Origin: Gnetum montanum
Taxonomy: Eukaryota > Streptophyta > Gnetopsida > Gnetales > Gnetaceae
Direction of reading: 5' to 3'
DNA: 64,000 bases
Assembly: GCA_015680685.1 (NCBI GenBank)
Contig: MNCI01011020.1
Span: 139,126 to 203,125 of the forward strand
Shown: positions 22,841 through 35,457 of the stretch, piece after piece
How positions within the stretch are numbered: the first letter of the stretch is position 1
How the letters are laid out: each line of letters opens with the position of its first letter
Translations under genes and position numbers: made by a program
The notes under the pieces: generated by a model
Database searches by the model: none
Seen by the model: only the letters and a program-made list of their open reading frames with translations
Told to the model about the DNA's origin: nothing

Positions 22841-23465
22841 TAGTCTTAGCAGATTGTTGTGGATTAGTTTTACATCATAACCCTTTGGACTACGCCAATT
22901 TAGCATCGTAGCAGATGAAGCATTACTAGTTTATAGTCATAGCGGACCGTGAAGAGGCAAACCAGTTTATAGTCTTAGTGGACCCTAAATGCTAGTTTCA
23001 TGTCATGGCGGACAGATGTGCTAGTTTAGTGTCATACCAGATGGAGCTCTATGGTGTCGATTTAATTTCATGACCCCAAGATGTTTTGTGGTATCAATTT
23101 CAAGTCATGATGCCAAGACTTTTTTGTGGTATTAGTTTTAAGTCATGCTGCCGAGAATTTTCTGTGGTATCATTTTTAAGTCATGATGTCAAGACTTTTC
23201 TATGGTATCAGTTTTAAGTCATGATGCTAAAATTTTTTTGTGGTATCAGTTTTAAGTCATGATGCCAAGAATTTTCTATGGTATCATTTTTAAGTCATGA
23301 TGCCAGGAATTTTTTGTGGTATTAGTTTTAAGTCATGATGTCAGGACTTTTCTGTGGTATCAGTTTTAAGTCATTGTGCCACGACTTTTCTGTGGTATCA
23401 GTTTTAAGTCATGATGCCAAAAATTTTCTATGGTATTAGTTTTAAGTCATGATTCCAGGACTTTA
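22840..23465. repeat. Minisatellite downstream of element E pol
   Basis: 23045-23465 holds about eleven degenerate tandem copies of a 38-39 bp unit, roughly gtggtatcagttttaagtca followed by tgatgccaagacttttct. Before it, 22840-23040 holds four or five looser units built on agtttatagtcatagcggac. Both share the core AGTTTTARGYCAT. It lies between integrase and the 3' LTR on the element strand. The copies are contiguous and have no unique spacers. Confidence 0.85.
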
Positions 23466-23479
23466 ACATACCTCAAGTT

Positions 23480-24640
23480 TATCAGACATAGTATTGTTTC
23501 AAGTACAAGTGATTTGTAGGATTAGCAAACTCGTTCCCATTCATATCAGCAATTTTGAATGCTCCATTATTGTACAGCTTAGTGACTAAGTAAGGCCCTT
23601 CCCAGTTGGCTGAGAATTTATCTGAGTGTTCACGTATGGCTTTAAGGACTAAATCTCCTTATTTAATCGGGTGCTTATGCATATTGTTTCTATGTCATTG
23701 CCGCTGTTGTTTCTTGTACCATTCGATTTGATCAAGCATTCGCACATGTTCCTCCTATATTGAGTCAAGGTCAGTGATGCCCAATTCATTGTTCTGACTT
23801 TCATTGAGAAGGTCGGAGAGAGCTATCCGCAACAAGGAAACCTGCAACTCTAAAGGTAAAAAAACTTCAGATCCATATAGAAGACTAAAGGGAGTTTTAC
23901 CTGTAGATGTATGATGTGTTGTTTGGTATGCCCACAACACGTAGACTAATTGTTCATGCCATAGTTTCTTGCTCTAATTTAGCATCTTTTTGAGAACTAT
24001 GATGACAGTTTTGTTTGTAGCCTCCACTTGACCATTGGTCTATGGGTAATAAGGTGATGAAAATGCATGTTTAATACCCAGGCTTTCACAAAAGCTTTTA
24101 GTGTTTGCACTACTAAACTGTGGCCCATTGTCGGTAACAATGGTCATTGGAATACCAAAATGGGTCACGATATTTTCTATTATGAAAGTGAAAATGTGTT
24201 TTGAGGTGGTCTTCCTAGGGGAAATAGCTTCTACCCATTTTGTGAGATATTTAGTTGCAGTAATAATAAAGCTATGTCCCACAGAGGATGATGGTGTTAT
24301 CAGTCCAATTAATTCTAAACCCCATTTTTGGAATGGCCATGTGATTTGTGCTATACGCAATTTGTTAGGTTTCACGTGCATTAAATTACCATGCTTTTGG
24401 TAGATGTGACATGTTTTGACCTTGGAGATGAAATCATACTCCATGTATGGCCAATAATAGCCTAAGCACCTAATCTTTGTTGCCATTGCTTTAGGTGCAA
24501 TGTGTCCTCCACAAAGTCCTTTGTGGACTTGTTCTACAATTGTTTGACTATCAACACTACTAACACATATCAATAGAATGCCTTCATAGGATCTGCGATA
24601 CAAGGTGTCTCCTATTAATCCTTATTGACAGGAACTTTTC
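23480..24640 (-). pseudogene. Tat/Ogre-like integrase (E)
   Basis: Open stretches 24040-24603 (187 codons) and 23755-23940. Order: LYRRSYEGILL, zinc finger HKGLCGGHIAPKAMATKI...VKTCHIYQKHG (the second CxxC Cys is Tyr), WPFQKWGLELIGLI, ATKYLTKWVEAI, IVTDNGPQFSS and NGQVEATNKTV, then the C-terminal WHEQLVYVLWAYQTT, STGKTPFSLLYGSE and KFSANWEGPYLVTK. The first catalytic Asp (normally ATDYFTKW) is Lys, while the second Asp and the Glu are present. Separated from RNase H by one stop. Relatively well preserved compared with the Athila copies. Confidence 0.88.
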
Positions 24641-25740
24641 CATATGGCATCCTTTTGAACATTTGTCAAATGTTGTGGAGGTTCACATCTTAGAAGGTAC
24701 TCTTTTATGTCATCATACCATTCTATCACGTGTGTTGTACTAACAGATACTATAGGTATTTCATCACGTGTGTTAATTATAGGTTCAACACAACTTGTTA
24801 TAGAGATTGGCAACACATGAAACATTTTGGGTATCATGTTTAAGGCTAGTGTAGCAAGTGCATCAACCATTGTGTTTTCGCTTCTAGGGACATGTTGTAT
24901 ATCCACTTCTACTAGTTGCCTCATCAAATGTTTGGTCAAATCACAATATGGTTGTAAATGGAGAGCTTTGCATGTGTAAACCTTAGTGACTTGATTAATA
25001 ACTAGTTATGAATCACCTCGGACTACAAGACATGAGATTCTTAAAGTTAATGTTGCTTGAAGACCTCGAAGAAGAACTTCGTATTTTACCATGTTATTGG
25101 TGCAAGGAAAGGTTAATCGGTAGGCAAAGGGTTGGATTTCTCTAGAGGGGTACATTAAAATGACCGCATCACTTCCTCCTCAAGAGGTTGAAACTCCATC
25201 GAAATATAGAATTACCTCATAGTTGTCAGGTACGGTGTCGATACTATTAACATTCTCATGTGGGAATTTGGGGTTTATTGTTGCTTGATCATGTGTTGGC
25301 AATATGGCTAATTGTGTGACTATTACTTGACCTTTTGTGGAAGATTGAGCAACATAGTGTAATTCAAACTCTACGATCATTGCTTTCCACCTAGCTATCC
25401 TATTCGACTCATAGATGTTATTAGTGATGGCACGGAGTACATTATCCTTGCAAATGATGTAAACCTGATTATAGAAAAGATAATGCCGCCATTTCTTTAA
25501 GGAGAAGATGAGGGTAAGACATGATTTTTCTATGTTGTTGTATTGTTGTTCATAGGTGATTAATGTGTGGCTTAGGTAATATATAGGGATTTCAACTCCA
25601 TCCTCACGTTTTTGACAAAGCATTGATGTAATGGAGGAATTGGAAGTTGCAAGGAAGATGTAGAAAGGTTTATCACTTTGTGGAGGATAAATAGTTGGTA
25701 GTTGTGCCAACTCTTATTTTATGTTCTTCAATGCTTCCTG
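24640..25740 (-). pseudogene. RNase H plus additional (archaeal-type) RNase H of E
   Basis: The first domain, 25180-25710, follows RT (DKPFYIFLATSNSSITSMLCQ, YYLSHTLITYEQQYNNIEKSCLTLIFSLKKWRHYL). Directly after it comes a second, different RNase H starting YFDGVSTS (25180-25200), continuing NNMVKYEVLLRGLQATL and VRGDS, and ending HVPRSENTMVDALATLA (24622-24939). A second RNase H of this YFDG type between RNase H and integrase is diagnostic of the Tat/Ogre lineage. Several stops interrupt it. Confidence 0.85.
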
Positions 25741-26095
25741 GCATTATTGTGTCCATTGGAAATGTACATTCTTTTGTAATAGATGTTGCATGGGACTCAA
25801 CTTATCTATCAGCCTTTCGATAAAGCATCTGATGAATTGTAGTCTACCTTGGAGGCCACGTAGTTCAGTGAGGTTTCTTGGTGATTTCATATTGGTTATT
25901 GCTTTAACCTTATCGGGGTTTACCTGTATCCCTATTTCATAGACTAGGAAACCAAGCATTTTACCTATTTTGATGCCAAAAACAGATTTCTTTGGATTGA
26001 GTCTAGGGTCATATTTGAGACAACGTTTAAGCACTAAGTATAGATCTTTTGCATGTTTTTCATTTGTTTTAGATTTGATTGCGATATCATCAACA
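25740..26095 (-). pseudogene. C-terminal part of Tat/Ogre-like reverse transcriptase (E)
   Basis: Starts at the catalytic box NDYVDDIAIKSKTNEKHAKDL (26040-26095), continuing through LVLKRCLKYDPRLNPKKSVFG, GKMLGFLV and IQVNPDKVKAI to RFIERLIDKL. Everything N-terminal to YVDD is missing: at about 26097 the frame runs into the minisatellite block at 26130. The RT thumb region is clear, so this is a truncation, not a divergent start. Confidence 0.85.
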
Positions 26096-26129
26096 TAATC
26101 ATTATTTTAAACTTATACGCATATGCCAA

Positions 26130-26225
26130 GCCATGTGGCAGTTTAAGGCTGTACTAGGCTATACGGCAGTTTAAGGCCATATCGGGCCATATGGTAGTTT
26201 AATGTTGTACCGGGCTAGATGTTGA
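26130..26225. repeat. Short minisatellite with the AGTTTAAGGCC core
   Basis: Three units of about 33 bp (gcagtttaaggccatatcggg-like) at the truncation point of the E RT. The core is shared with 22840-23465 and 44622-44835. Confidence 0.65.
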
Positions 26226-26552
26226 CTTGTCATTTGGACTGAGTGTATGCACCATTTTTAAATTTTAACTTTTAAATTTAAGAGTGAATAATAAGTTCAG
26301 GGATTTCAAATTTTTTTGAATTTTATGTGCCAACATATAACACAAATGAGAACAAATTTAAACAAATAATGCAAATATAAAGTGAGAGAAAAATAAAGTG
26401 CAACAAAAAAAAGATAAAAAAAGAATGTTTTGGATTTAAAAAGGGGATTTTGAAGTGGAAGAAGGGCATTTTGTGCTAGCGTAACTTCTTGACTGCAGCA
26501 TGACTTTGGAGTGCAATGTGAGCTACGACATTAGCGTGACTTACTGTCAACA
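26226..26552. other. A-rich spacer upstream of the first antisense gene copy
   Basis: AT-rich, with an A-tract region at 26380-26440. No ORF or known motif is seen. It may hold the promoter or 5' UTR of the plus-strand gene that starts near 26553; no convincing TATA box was identified. Confidence 0.35.
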
Positions 26553-29500
26553 GTGTCAGTGTGCACAAGGCAACATGAAGTTGAAGGGCAGACGAAAGTT
26601 AAGTTGGGACAAGGGAAAGAGGGTAGTGGATCTGGCATTCATAGAGGAGAGCGAACTGCTTCTCCAGTGTCTTCCCCAAGCCAAGATTCTAATGTGGAAG
26701 AGGGCTTTGCATGGGTAAGTTTGTTTCTCCCCTATTTTACTCTAGTAGTGTTACCTAGGGTAATATTTTTGTGGCTATGATTTTTGGGGATTTCTTAGAT
26801 TTTTGGGATTTTCTAGCATTTTGGATCATAGGGATTCTAGTTTTCTTGGTGTTTTTGGGCCACAGGGAGAGTTAGCAAGAATGCGTGGAAGACCAATTTT
26901 TCATTTGACTGTAGTGTGAGTGGCGTTATTGGGAAGCTTTGACATCAATCATTGTCGTGGCTACCAACGCCTTGGTCAGCATAAGTTGTAAACGAGGGGT
27001 TCCAGGGCAGGGCAGCGTGAGCTATGAATTTGGGCTTTTGGGGCTTTTTGCAAATTTGGGCTTTTTAGCTTCCTTATACATCTTAGGCCGCAAGGTTTTG
27101 GGCTTTCTTGGCATGACTATTAGGGGAAGGCCAACGTGAACTTGGGATTTCTTTGTTCTACAAAAATTTTTGATTTTTGAGAGTGGTGCGACTTGTAATT
27201 TTTTAGGACAACATTACTTGTGAATTTTTCTGGATTTTGGAGCAGGGAATGAATAGCGTGACTTTGAATTTTTGGGCAAAATTTTTCAATTTTAGAGGGC
27301 AATGTGGCTTATAAAATTTTGGCACCTACTAGGGTAGCATGACCTGTGAATTTTTTAGCCTGCCAAGGTAGCGTGACTTGTGAAGTTTTCAGCTTGCCAA
27401 GGTAGCATGACTTTGTGAAATTTTCAACCTGCCAAGGTAGCATGACTTTGTGAATTTTTTGGCTTGCCAAGGCAAGAAACGGTCAACGTGACTTTGTTGG
27501 TGGGAATGCTTAGCATGACCTGCTGGTGGGAATGCCTAGTGTGACCTACTGGTGGGAATGCCCAGTGTGAGTTGGGCTCGAGAAGTTCCTAAGTGTTTAT
27601 GTTTTATATTTTTATGTGGATTTATTGTGGCATGGGTGAAGCTGTGCATTCCAAGTGTTTTTTTATGTGATTTCTTGGCCTATGTGGTTTTGATCTATTG
27701 TTATCACTAAAATTTTTCACTTACCTAATGTTTCTGGCATTGGGTTGGTTGTGTGTAGGGGACCTAAACCTTCTCTTCTAGTGGTTGAGCTTGTTGGGGT
27801 GCTTGCTTGGTTTGGCCCCTTTGGACTAGACACAGCCCCCTTATGACATGTACATCAGGCCCCATGTGATATGGTTTCACCCTGGTGTTAGTTTGTTTTT
27901 GTCCTTCATCTTGCAACATTTTAGCATGGTTATATGGTCTCACTTGAGTGAATAGTTAGCTTGTGACATCATCAAGACATTCTTGTCTGGGTCTACACAA
28001 GGCATGCTTTCTTTTATTACTGATATCGATGAGGGACTTTTGAAGGTTTTGAGAGACTCTGTTGAGGATCCTAGATCTACACATCCTTTGACTCATGTGT
28101 GGGAGCTGCCTACGTGTAGTCATTATAATAGCAGCAACACACTTTTTCTAGCCCTCTGTGTACACACTTTATTTCAGAATCCACCTAGGATGGTATATAG
28201 TGTGGATAGGTATGCTCCTTTGTGTCTTGTTTAATTTTGATCCCTTTTTAAATTTCATATCATCATCTAAATGCAAATGTTGTTTTTCCTATGCAAGCCC
28301 CACCTTGATGAGCATGGGATGCATGATGATGATGGTGGACTTGCCTTAGCACTCACGACACTAGAGACTTTCATGGTGGACCCCATTCTTCATGCTGTGG
28401 TGTTGGACCAGACCAAGGTGGCTCTTGTTGACTACCATAGGCAGTTTTCGAGAGCCTTTGAGTATTGCCAAGTTCATAGTTGGTTACATGGGGAATGACC
28501 TTCTGATGGGCCAACCTTCCCTCAAAGAGTTGATCTTGCACCTATCCTACCTACATTATTTACTGATGGTAAATGGCCATGCTCTAGTCTCCATTTTCTA
28601 TTATTTTGTTGCCTCATCTCATACTATGTTTTTAACTTTTTTGCTCTATGTTTTCTCTTTACAATAGCCATCCCTCCCAAAGAAGTCATTGCTATAACGA
28701 GGCACATTGAGGCCACCCTTTTCATGAAGTTTGGGGAGGTGGAGCAGTCACAAAAGTGGTTGCAGAGGGGAGCCCCTGAGTTGACCATCAGTCACCTTAC
28801 CTAGGCGGGTTTGATGGACTTGTTTTTAGCTTTGACTCCTAGCATTCCGACCATTGAGATAATCACTATTCTAGATTCTTTCAATGGTGATGATTTCCAA
28901 TTTAGCACTCGATCTAAGGGCTTAGGGTATCTTTTCACTTGATCATTGAATTTCTCTTTGATCTTTTCGGTGTGCCCATGGATGGCACCATAGTGTCTAT
29001 AGACAAAGCAGCAAAAGATGACCAGGTCATAAGAGAGTTGGAGGAGTGGTTAGGTATACCTTGGGGTTGCAAAGGTTTTGCTATGTGAGACAAAACCTAG
29101 TCAATGGAAATGAACTTTCTATATCCTCTCTTCTAGGCACAAGCATTCCCCAAATCTCTCTCTCAAGGGAGAAACCTTAGTATCAAGACCACACATGTCA
29201 TACATGCCGTTTTAGAGACAGGAAGGCACTACAACTGGGCATAGTTTCTTGTATCTAGTATTCACGGGGAGATCATCAAATTACATTCTAATGTCCATGC
29301 TAAATATCATTTTACTTTTGCTTTCTTTGTGGGGTATTTACGTAGGTTTGCTGACTTCCTAGTGGTTTATGATGATAACCGCTATGTTTTGAGGGATCGT
29401 TTGCAATTATCCCATCCTTGGATTCACCACCTAATTAGCACCACTAGATCCCAGGATCCACCGGAGGATATTGAGGAATTGGTATCAGTCACTAGTGGAG

Positions 29501-30415
29501 GTGCAACCAGCCATTCCCATCATTCCCATGATAGTTTGGGATTGGAACCACCTGGGCTACGCATGTCTATGAAAAGGGCTGAACATTTGATTGGTGAGAC
29601 CGTTGGGAAGTCCAAGATGAAGGTGAAGAGGAAATAATGCCCAAGGGAGCCTACTCTAGATGCGATAGTACCAATGGCAAAGAAGATTCAGTTTGTACTG
29701 CTAGTGGAAGGTAAGTATTTCATTTCATTGTTATTAATTTATTTATTTTAACATTTTAATTTATATGTTTGTTGAATGTATATGTACCCTATGTCATACT
29801 AACATTAGACTGTTGGTGTTATCAGAGGAGATTTTAGAGAGAGAGAGAGAAACTTTGGCCCTAATGGCTGATCCCGAAGTGACTGTCATAGGGTTGGAAG
29901 AATAAGCGAAGGAAAGAGAAGAAATGATTGAAGAACCTCCTGCCTCACAAGAGGAGGATGTGACAAATGTCATGGAGATGAGACTTGCAGAGGCTTTGGA
30001 TGCACTCGAGTGACCCACTGATGAAAGAGGCATCCATTCAGGTGATGAAAGAGATGTCCTTGATGGCTTTTTCAATGGATCATTGCAGCTTGGTGATTTG
30101 CCTGAGCTAAATAGTAGAGGGCCTTTTGGTATGTTTATTTTAGCACAATCCATGTTTTTTCACCTTTTAATTTCCATGCATTGTTTTTAATTATCTTGAT
30201 TTTTTCTAGCATCAGAGGTAAATGTTGAGACTTCTGAGGCACATGCATCTCGAGTAGGGATATAAAGAACATAGGTTCCAATCAAAATGACCTCTCTGGC
30301 TTGTCCCACACTGACTGACGAGCTAAGGCCATGGTCTGAGATGTCTAGTAAGATAGAATTTGTTAAAGGCATTGTTAATGAAGTGGTTACTCACAAGAAG
30401 CTCATCCAGAACTAG
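26553..30415 (+). pseudogene. Tat-associated antisense multi-exon gene, copy 1
   Basis: Exons inferred from splice signals and from copy 2: e1 about 26553-26714 (donor GTAAGT), e2 27759-28209, e3 28298-28568, e4 28668-29710 (donor GTAAGT), e5 29826-30128, e6 30210-30415. Protein traces: RTASPVSSPSQDSNVEEGFAW (e1), SSNTLFLALCVHTLFQNPPRMVYS (e2), KPHLDEHGMHDDDGGLALAL (e3), KFGEVEQSQKWLQRGAPELTI and TTRSQDPPEDIEELV (e4), an acidic e5, and RPWSEMSSKIEFVKGIVNEVV (e6). It carries several stops. It runs opposite to the Tat/Ogre pol genes on both sides and resembles the antisense ORF known from Tat elements. The e4 pattern recalls plant 'putative transposon protein' sequences. No biochemical function is assigned. 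Confidence 0.6.
27320..27570 (+). repeat. Two tandem-repeat arrays inside intron 1 of copy 1
   Basis: 27330-27480 has four units of about 46 bp (gccaaggtagcatgacttg followed by tgaattttttggctt). 27505-27565 has three units of about 27 bp (tggtgggaatgcctagtgtg plus acctac). The TAGCGTGAC/GCATGAC words also fill the upstream part of the intron and recur in the E LTR at 21070-21330. Confidence 0.8.
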
Positions 30416-30600
30416 GTATGTGTGTTTTATGTATTACGCTAAGTGTTTGTGTTTATTGTGCTTCTTCACGTTCATTAATTATAGAGCACACATCCAGAGC
30501 ATAGAGAAGTTGTATTGACAAAGAGCAAGGCAATCTAGTATAGCAATAATAAGATAATATGCAACCGAGATAATGACACCTAAAGGAGAATGCAAACACC
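30416..30600. other. Short junction between the two antisense gene copies
   Basis: Follows the probable stop TAG at 30413-30415, although AG|GTATGTG could instead be a donor. No LTR end or target-site duplication was recognised, so the two copies look like a direct tandem duplication or two fused elements. Confidence 0.35.
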
Positions 30601-33436
30601 GAGTGCTCACCAAGGTAGACGAGGTGAAAGACATCCTAGGACATCTATCATAGGCATGCGTCGCAGTACGAGAGGAGACTTTGTTAGCCCAGTAAGTTGC
30701 TATGCTACCTTTGTTTTCTAGGTTGCTATTGTTATCTCTTATTTTTTTATCTTTTCTTTTTTTTTTGCAATAAAATCTATGTCTTCTGTCACCGTTTTGG
30801 TTGCCATTTTGGCCATTACACCACCGTTGTTGCCGATTCAGCCACAATAGGTGTACGGACGCTACGCTATAGTTGCATGTAGTATTGCCTAGACCACCAT
30901 TGTTGTGACTACATTGTCGCAGAGGTTTAGGTGATCCTAGAAACCTAGCACATGAATAGCATAGCGTACGACCCTCAAGAGGGTTTGGCCATGCGCAAGA
31001 TTTGGCAACGTAACACGTGTTTAACGTAGCATAGCACTAATCGTTTTGTATTGCAGAAGATTGGTTGAAAAAATAGTAACATATTAAATTTTTTCTCATT
31101 TGAAATTGTATTTAATAAATTTTTTTTGCTACACTAGGTCAGTGTGTTGTAAGACCTTTAGACCAATGCATCGGTAATATCATGTTGCTATGCAATTGAT
31201 CCTGTGGATATTTTAGTGAATCTGCCTTAGCTATAAATCTATTATATTGTTGTGCCTGTTTCACTAGTATGTTTATTATGTGTGTCATGTGATAGTTACT
31301 ATAAGGCACAATTAGTATTGCTACACAATGTGATGCCTGATGGCCATGCTACGCTGCAAGTGTTATTTCATTACATTGCTTCTAATATCTAACCTTGTTC
31401 TTTCTTTTTTTTAAAAAAATTTGCGACCGGGGGCCTATGCTATGCTACATGTAAAGAAAGGGTTATGCTACGCTATTAGTAAATGGATAATGATGCTATG
31501 CTACATGCAAACTCCACTTGAACATACTACTAATGTTTGTCATTCTATTGTGCAAGGTGATGTTAAAACCCATTTTGATTATCCTAGAAATTGTAGGGGT
31601 CCTGTGCTGCCTAATTGAACTAGTGGCCAATGTTCCTTTGCCCCATGCACATGTGGAGTGGTTTGGTTTCGGGAAGGCATGCAGGACTTCCTGTAATTCC
31701 TCCTCCAGCACTTTAGTGTGATCATTTGGTCACAGTTGTCTATGAAGACAATCGCCGTAATCATAAAAATGTTGTTACTCGAGGCTAACCAGGGCATTCT
31801 GAGATTTTTGATAGATGGGGCAATCGAGTTCAACTAGGCAAAAGGGTCCAATCAATGCCAAAAAATCTTGAGGCACCTGAGTTGGATCTAGGAAATGCCT
31901 GAGTATAATTTCTATCACCTGTACAACATGTTGTTCGTTGCCTATCATATGGGAACCTATTTTTAGAACCCACTAGAAACCGTGTATTTTTCCAGTGGGT
32001 GAGTTCTGTAAGAGTATTCTGTTACATTATGCAATGCATGCTACACTAGGAAACAATATTAATAGTGTATGTGCTCTCTTTTTTGTGTGTGTTACTATTT
32101 TTTATATCAACAAGAATGGGCTTCGCGATGATACTGATGCCTTGGCTTTGGCATAGATGGCCCTATGTGAGTTTTCCTCCACTACAAATGAGTGTGCTGG
32201 CATGATAGGCTAATGCGGGGATGAGTATAAAACCTATCCAACCTAGTACTCCTAGTTTTACTGGAAGTGCAAGGAGGTTAGTTAGTTGGATAGAGATTGG
32301 ACATCCCTTAGGCCAATCACTGTTGAAGACGTATTGATGGATCTTCCACCATTTCCATTGCCATTTAAACCTAGTATGCTAGACTGTGAATTTATGTTTA
32401 CATGTTTGAGTGTTGTTTCATTTTTTTATATTTTTGTTTTTTTTTATTTTTTAAAATTTTTTACAAACTACTACAGCAGCGAAGAAATCCCAGGAGATCA
32501 CCATGATCACCTCTGGGCATGACGAGGCCAACATCTACTTCAAGTATGGGGAGGTGGAAGAGACCCAACACTGGCTCTGCAACGGGGTCTCGGACTTGCT
32601 CTTCAATAACCTTTGAGATGTTGGGCTCATGGAGTTGTTCTTGGCCATTAATCTAAGTGTCCTTGCTATTGAGATGCTTACCCTAGTTGACTCCTTTTCT
32701 AAAAGAGTAGACCACTTCCGCACACGTGTCCATGGTGTGCCAGTGATGCTTCAGATTAACGACCAACTATTTTTGGATCTCTTTGATGTACTCCCTATGG
32801 GAGAAAAGATCAAAAATGAGGCAAACCATTAGGGGGACACTAAGGAGTGGCTAGGGGTGATGAAGGACTGAAAGTGGATCCATATTGAAAAGGCCAAGCT
32901 AAAAGTGGCCAAAATAGTTTACCCCGTCTTCCATTCCCATGCTTTTCCCAAGCTACTCTCCCAAGGAAAAATCATTGGGATCGAGCAAGCTTGGATAATG
33001 AGAGAAGTTATGGAAGAGGGAGCCTATTACAATTGGACCAAGCATCTTTGCAAAGGTCTACAGGTTGAAATAGTCAAGCTTCATAAAAAGCCTGAATCTC
33101 GTTTCAATGTGCATCATGCCTTCTTTGTAGCCTACCTGCAGCTCTTCGTGGAATTCTTGGCAATTCATGAGAATAGAGTCTAGATGCTACAAAATCATAA
33201 CTAGATTTCTAGACCATGGATTTTCCAAGTCTTCCATACCACCCGATCCCAGGATTCCCCAGAAGCTATTGGGGAATCATTTTCAATGATGACCAGGGAT
33301 CAAGTAGCATGCAACTTCTGTGGCCAAGACAACCTAGGAGAGGCATCCCTTGCTACTATGGACAGTGTATCAAAGGAAAAATGCCTCATTGTAGAGATGG
33401 TGGTAAGTAAGTTACAACACAAAAGGTCTTGGGTAG
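30600..33436 (+). pseudogene. Tat-associated antisense multi-exon gene, copy 2, 5' portion (exons 1 to first part of 4)
   Basis: Exon ends: e1 to 30691 (donor GTAAGT), e2 31597-31998 (donor GTGAGT), e3 32115 to about 32372, e4 from 32480, broken at 33436 by the gag-pro element. Boundaries correspond one-to-one to copy 1. Traces: HLYNMLFVAYHMGTYF.NPLETVYFS (e2), NKNGLRDDTDALALA (e3), and YFKYGEVEETQHWLCNGVSDLL, VDHFRTRVHGVPVMLQINDQLFLDLF, YYNWTKHLCKGLQVEIVKLH, FNVHHAFFVAYLQLFVEFLA (e4). Several stops are present. e4 is better preserved than in copy 1 (open 32629-32832 and 32905-33183). Intron 1 is rich in TAGCGTAGC-like words shared with the D LTR. Confidence 0.6.
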
Positions 33437-34014
33437 TGTTGGCACATTTTGGCCATTTCATGGAACAACAAGATTAGATACTAGAAAAAGACAACTTGTA
33501 AAAGAATGTATGGTTGAAAATTTGAAAATAAACATGTGGCTTTAAGGTTATGGGTTGCTTAAACTCTAGTAGTCCTTGGTTGAAGAACAAGGCACATTCT
33601 TAACTACCTAAGATGGAACAAAAAAAAGAATGACATGATTAGAATGCAACAAAAGATACAAAATCTAGTAAGAAGATGGAATAATGAAATGATTAAGATC
33701 CAACTTAAGCATATTAACATGCTTCATGCATTATTTCAACTCTGAGTACCCTTCCATCAACTAAGGCATATTCTTAACACATGTTGCCTCATCATTGAAA
33801 GGTGATCATCACCGCAGCTTTCGGATTTGCTGCAAATGAGCATGGTTGCAGTGGCAAAAGTAATAGGAGGTGGCTTGTTTTCTTGCAAGCAAACCCAGAT
33901 ACACCAAGTGGCTGCCATCAAACATCATGGTGCAAAATAAGAAAAACTCCAACTGATATCAATTGATACACCAAACTGTTGCAGTCATGCGTTGATGGGT
34001 TACGTCACAGCAAT

Positions 34015-34590
34015 TGCAAGCCAAATTGATGGTAGCAGGACTAATCCAACAACAAAAAAGTGCAATTTTGTGGACCAAACTTATGGGCCTATATTTCCTT
34101 TGTGGATTTTTGGATGAAGCACGCAAAGCATTTTATGAGGAAGAATTGCACCTTCACAGCAAAATAGATGATGTCTACCTTTGAAACATCATCATCAAAG
34201 CTCATGTCTGCCATGACCAGCATCAAAACATTTTGTTTCTTTTCTATCAAATGCACGTTCATAGATTCTTTGCAGATGCTCACACTTTTTCCAGTGCTCT
34301 AAAATCATGCACAACATTGAGGGATCTGTAGAAGACAAAGAAAATTCATGTCCACATTGTTAAAAATGGTTTCGGGGAAAATCACTTTGTGGCCACCATG
34401 TTACTGGACTTGTATGCTAAATGCGGTTGCGTGGAATCTGCTTGTGCGATTTTCTAGAGTATTTTTGAGCAGGATTTGGTGCTTTGGGGTGCTCTTCTGG
34501 CCGCATTTGCTCACAATTGCAAGTGTAGTGAGGCCATCAGGGTTTTTTTCAGGTTTCTGCAGCAAGGGTTTGTAGGGTTTCGAGTCAGAA
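34015..34590 (+). pseudogene. PPR gene fragment in the 5' LTR
   Basis: The same fragment as 39923-40500 but with more damage. The plus frame reads AKLMVAGLIQQQKSAILWTK, then FLDEARKAFYEEELHL, a stop replacing Trp before NIIIKAHVCHDQ, FADAHTFSSALKSC, KIHVHIVKNGFGENHFVATMLLDLYAKCGCVESACAIF and, after a TAG, SIFEQDLVLWGALLAAFAHN. These are PLS-class pentatricopeptide repeats as found in organelle RNA-processing proteins. It occupies U3 and has no known role for the element. Confidence 0.85.
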
Positions 34591-34695
34591 TCAAAATTTC
34601 CAGCAGAGCAGCGGCGGAAAGAGTAGCCGTAGCAGAGCAACGGTAGCACAATGGGGGCCAAGTGGTGGTGGAATGGTGGCCGTCGTTACCTACTG

Positions 34696-35070
34696 AATCA
34701 TGAAATGTGGCCCCTGGGAGAGTCGAAGCCATACAAAACATCTGCAGCGACATCAGGCAACGTCCATGCTACGGTATATGCAAAGAAAATATTGATAATT
34801 AGCGTGAAGATGAATCCGAATATTGCCTCTGGTGTTGGGAGGTCAATGATTTGAAGTTGCTTCCGAAGTCCCAGCATGAGTTTATTACCATTAGAAGGAA
34901 ATGCTAAAAGAAGATGAAAGAACGAATGTCCGCTTTGTCAAATATGATGTTTGCATTGTCAACTGAATGTGGAGGTGGCATAAACTTATCCAAAGCAGAG
35001 GAAAAGCTTATGAAGTCAGATGATGAAATGAGCAACAACTCCATGGTTACTATCTATACTACTATATGAT
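34696..35070 (+). pseudogene. FAS1-like (CAF-1 large subunit) gene fragment in the 5' LTR
   Basis: Translates to APGRVEAIQNICSDIRQRPCYG, then EDESEYCLWCWEVNDLKLLP, KSQHEFITIRRKC.KKMKER, MSALSNMMFALST and NLSKAEEKLMKSDDEMSNNS. The order D-E/D-S-E-x-CLWCWE-x-x-DLK-x-LP-x-S, RR-x-C-x-KK-x-x-ER, a SAMxxAL-like block and LSKAEEKL is that of the N-terminal part of plant FAS1, the largest subunit of histone chaperone CAF-1. This is recognition from memory of the family, not a search. Two stops are visible. This copy keeps EYCLWCWE better than the 3' LTR copy (EYFLWFWE). Confidence 0.75.
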
Positions 35071-35448
35071 GCAAATAACAATAAAATATTTTATGATTTA
35101 AAAAGGGAATTTTTGCAACAATTGTTCAAAGTCCCATGTGAATTGAGCACTTGTTAGTGGAAATGGTGGTTATAATCACCACAAAGGCCACTTGTCAACT
35201 ACAACCTCTTTTTCCCCACAAAGGCCACTTGTCACTTGCATGGGACACTTGTCACCTACAACTTGTTTATCTCCATGGTGAGCACTTGGCAACTGAATGA
35301 AGACACTTGGCAAGTACATGAAGACACTTCGCAACTGAATGAAGACACTTGGCCATGGAATAGGACACTTGTCCATTGTAGCTTTTTATCTCTATGGTGG
35401 TTAAACCACCCAAGATATTTTGTAACTTCCCTACCTACCTTTGAACCC

Positions 35449-35457
35449 TATAAAAAG
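35449..35457 (+). promoter_or_regulatory. TATA box of the 5' LTR
   Basis: TATAAAAAG in the context GAACCCTATAAAAAGCC. It is conserved in the 3' LTR (41327-41335) and in the left-edge copy (1812-1820, minus). It lies about 2.0 kb into the LTR, so the host-gene fragments are upstream of transcription start. Confidence 0.75.

Noticed and set aside
23045-23465. CRISPR-like regular repeats
   Set aside because: Units are contiguous and degenerate with no unique spacers, in a plant retroelement; it is a minisatellite.
24101-24403. 100-codon plus-strand ORF
   Set aside because: Opposite-strand shadow of the integrase.
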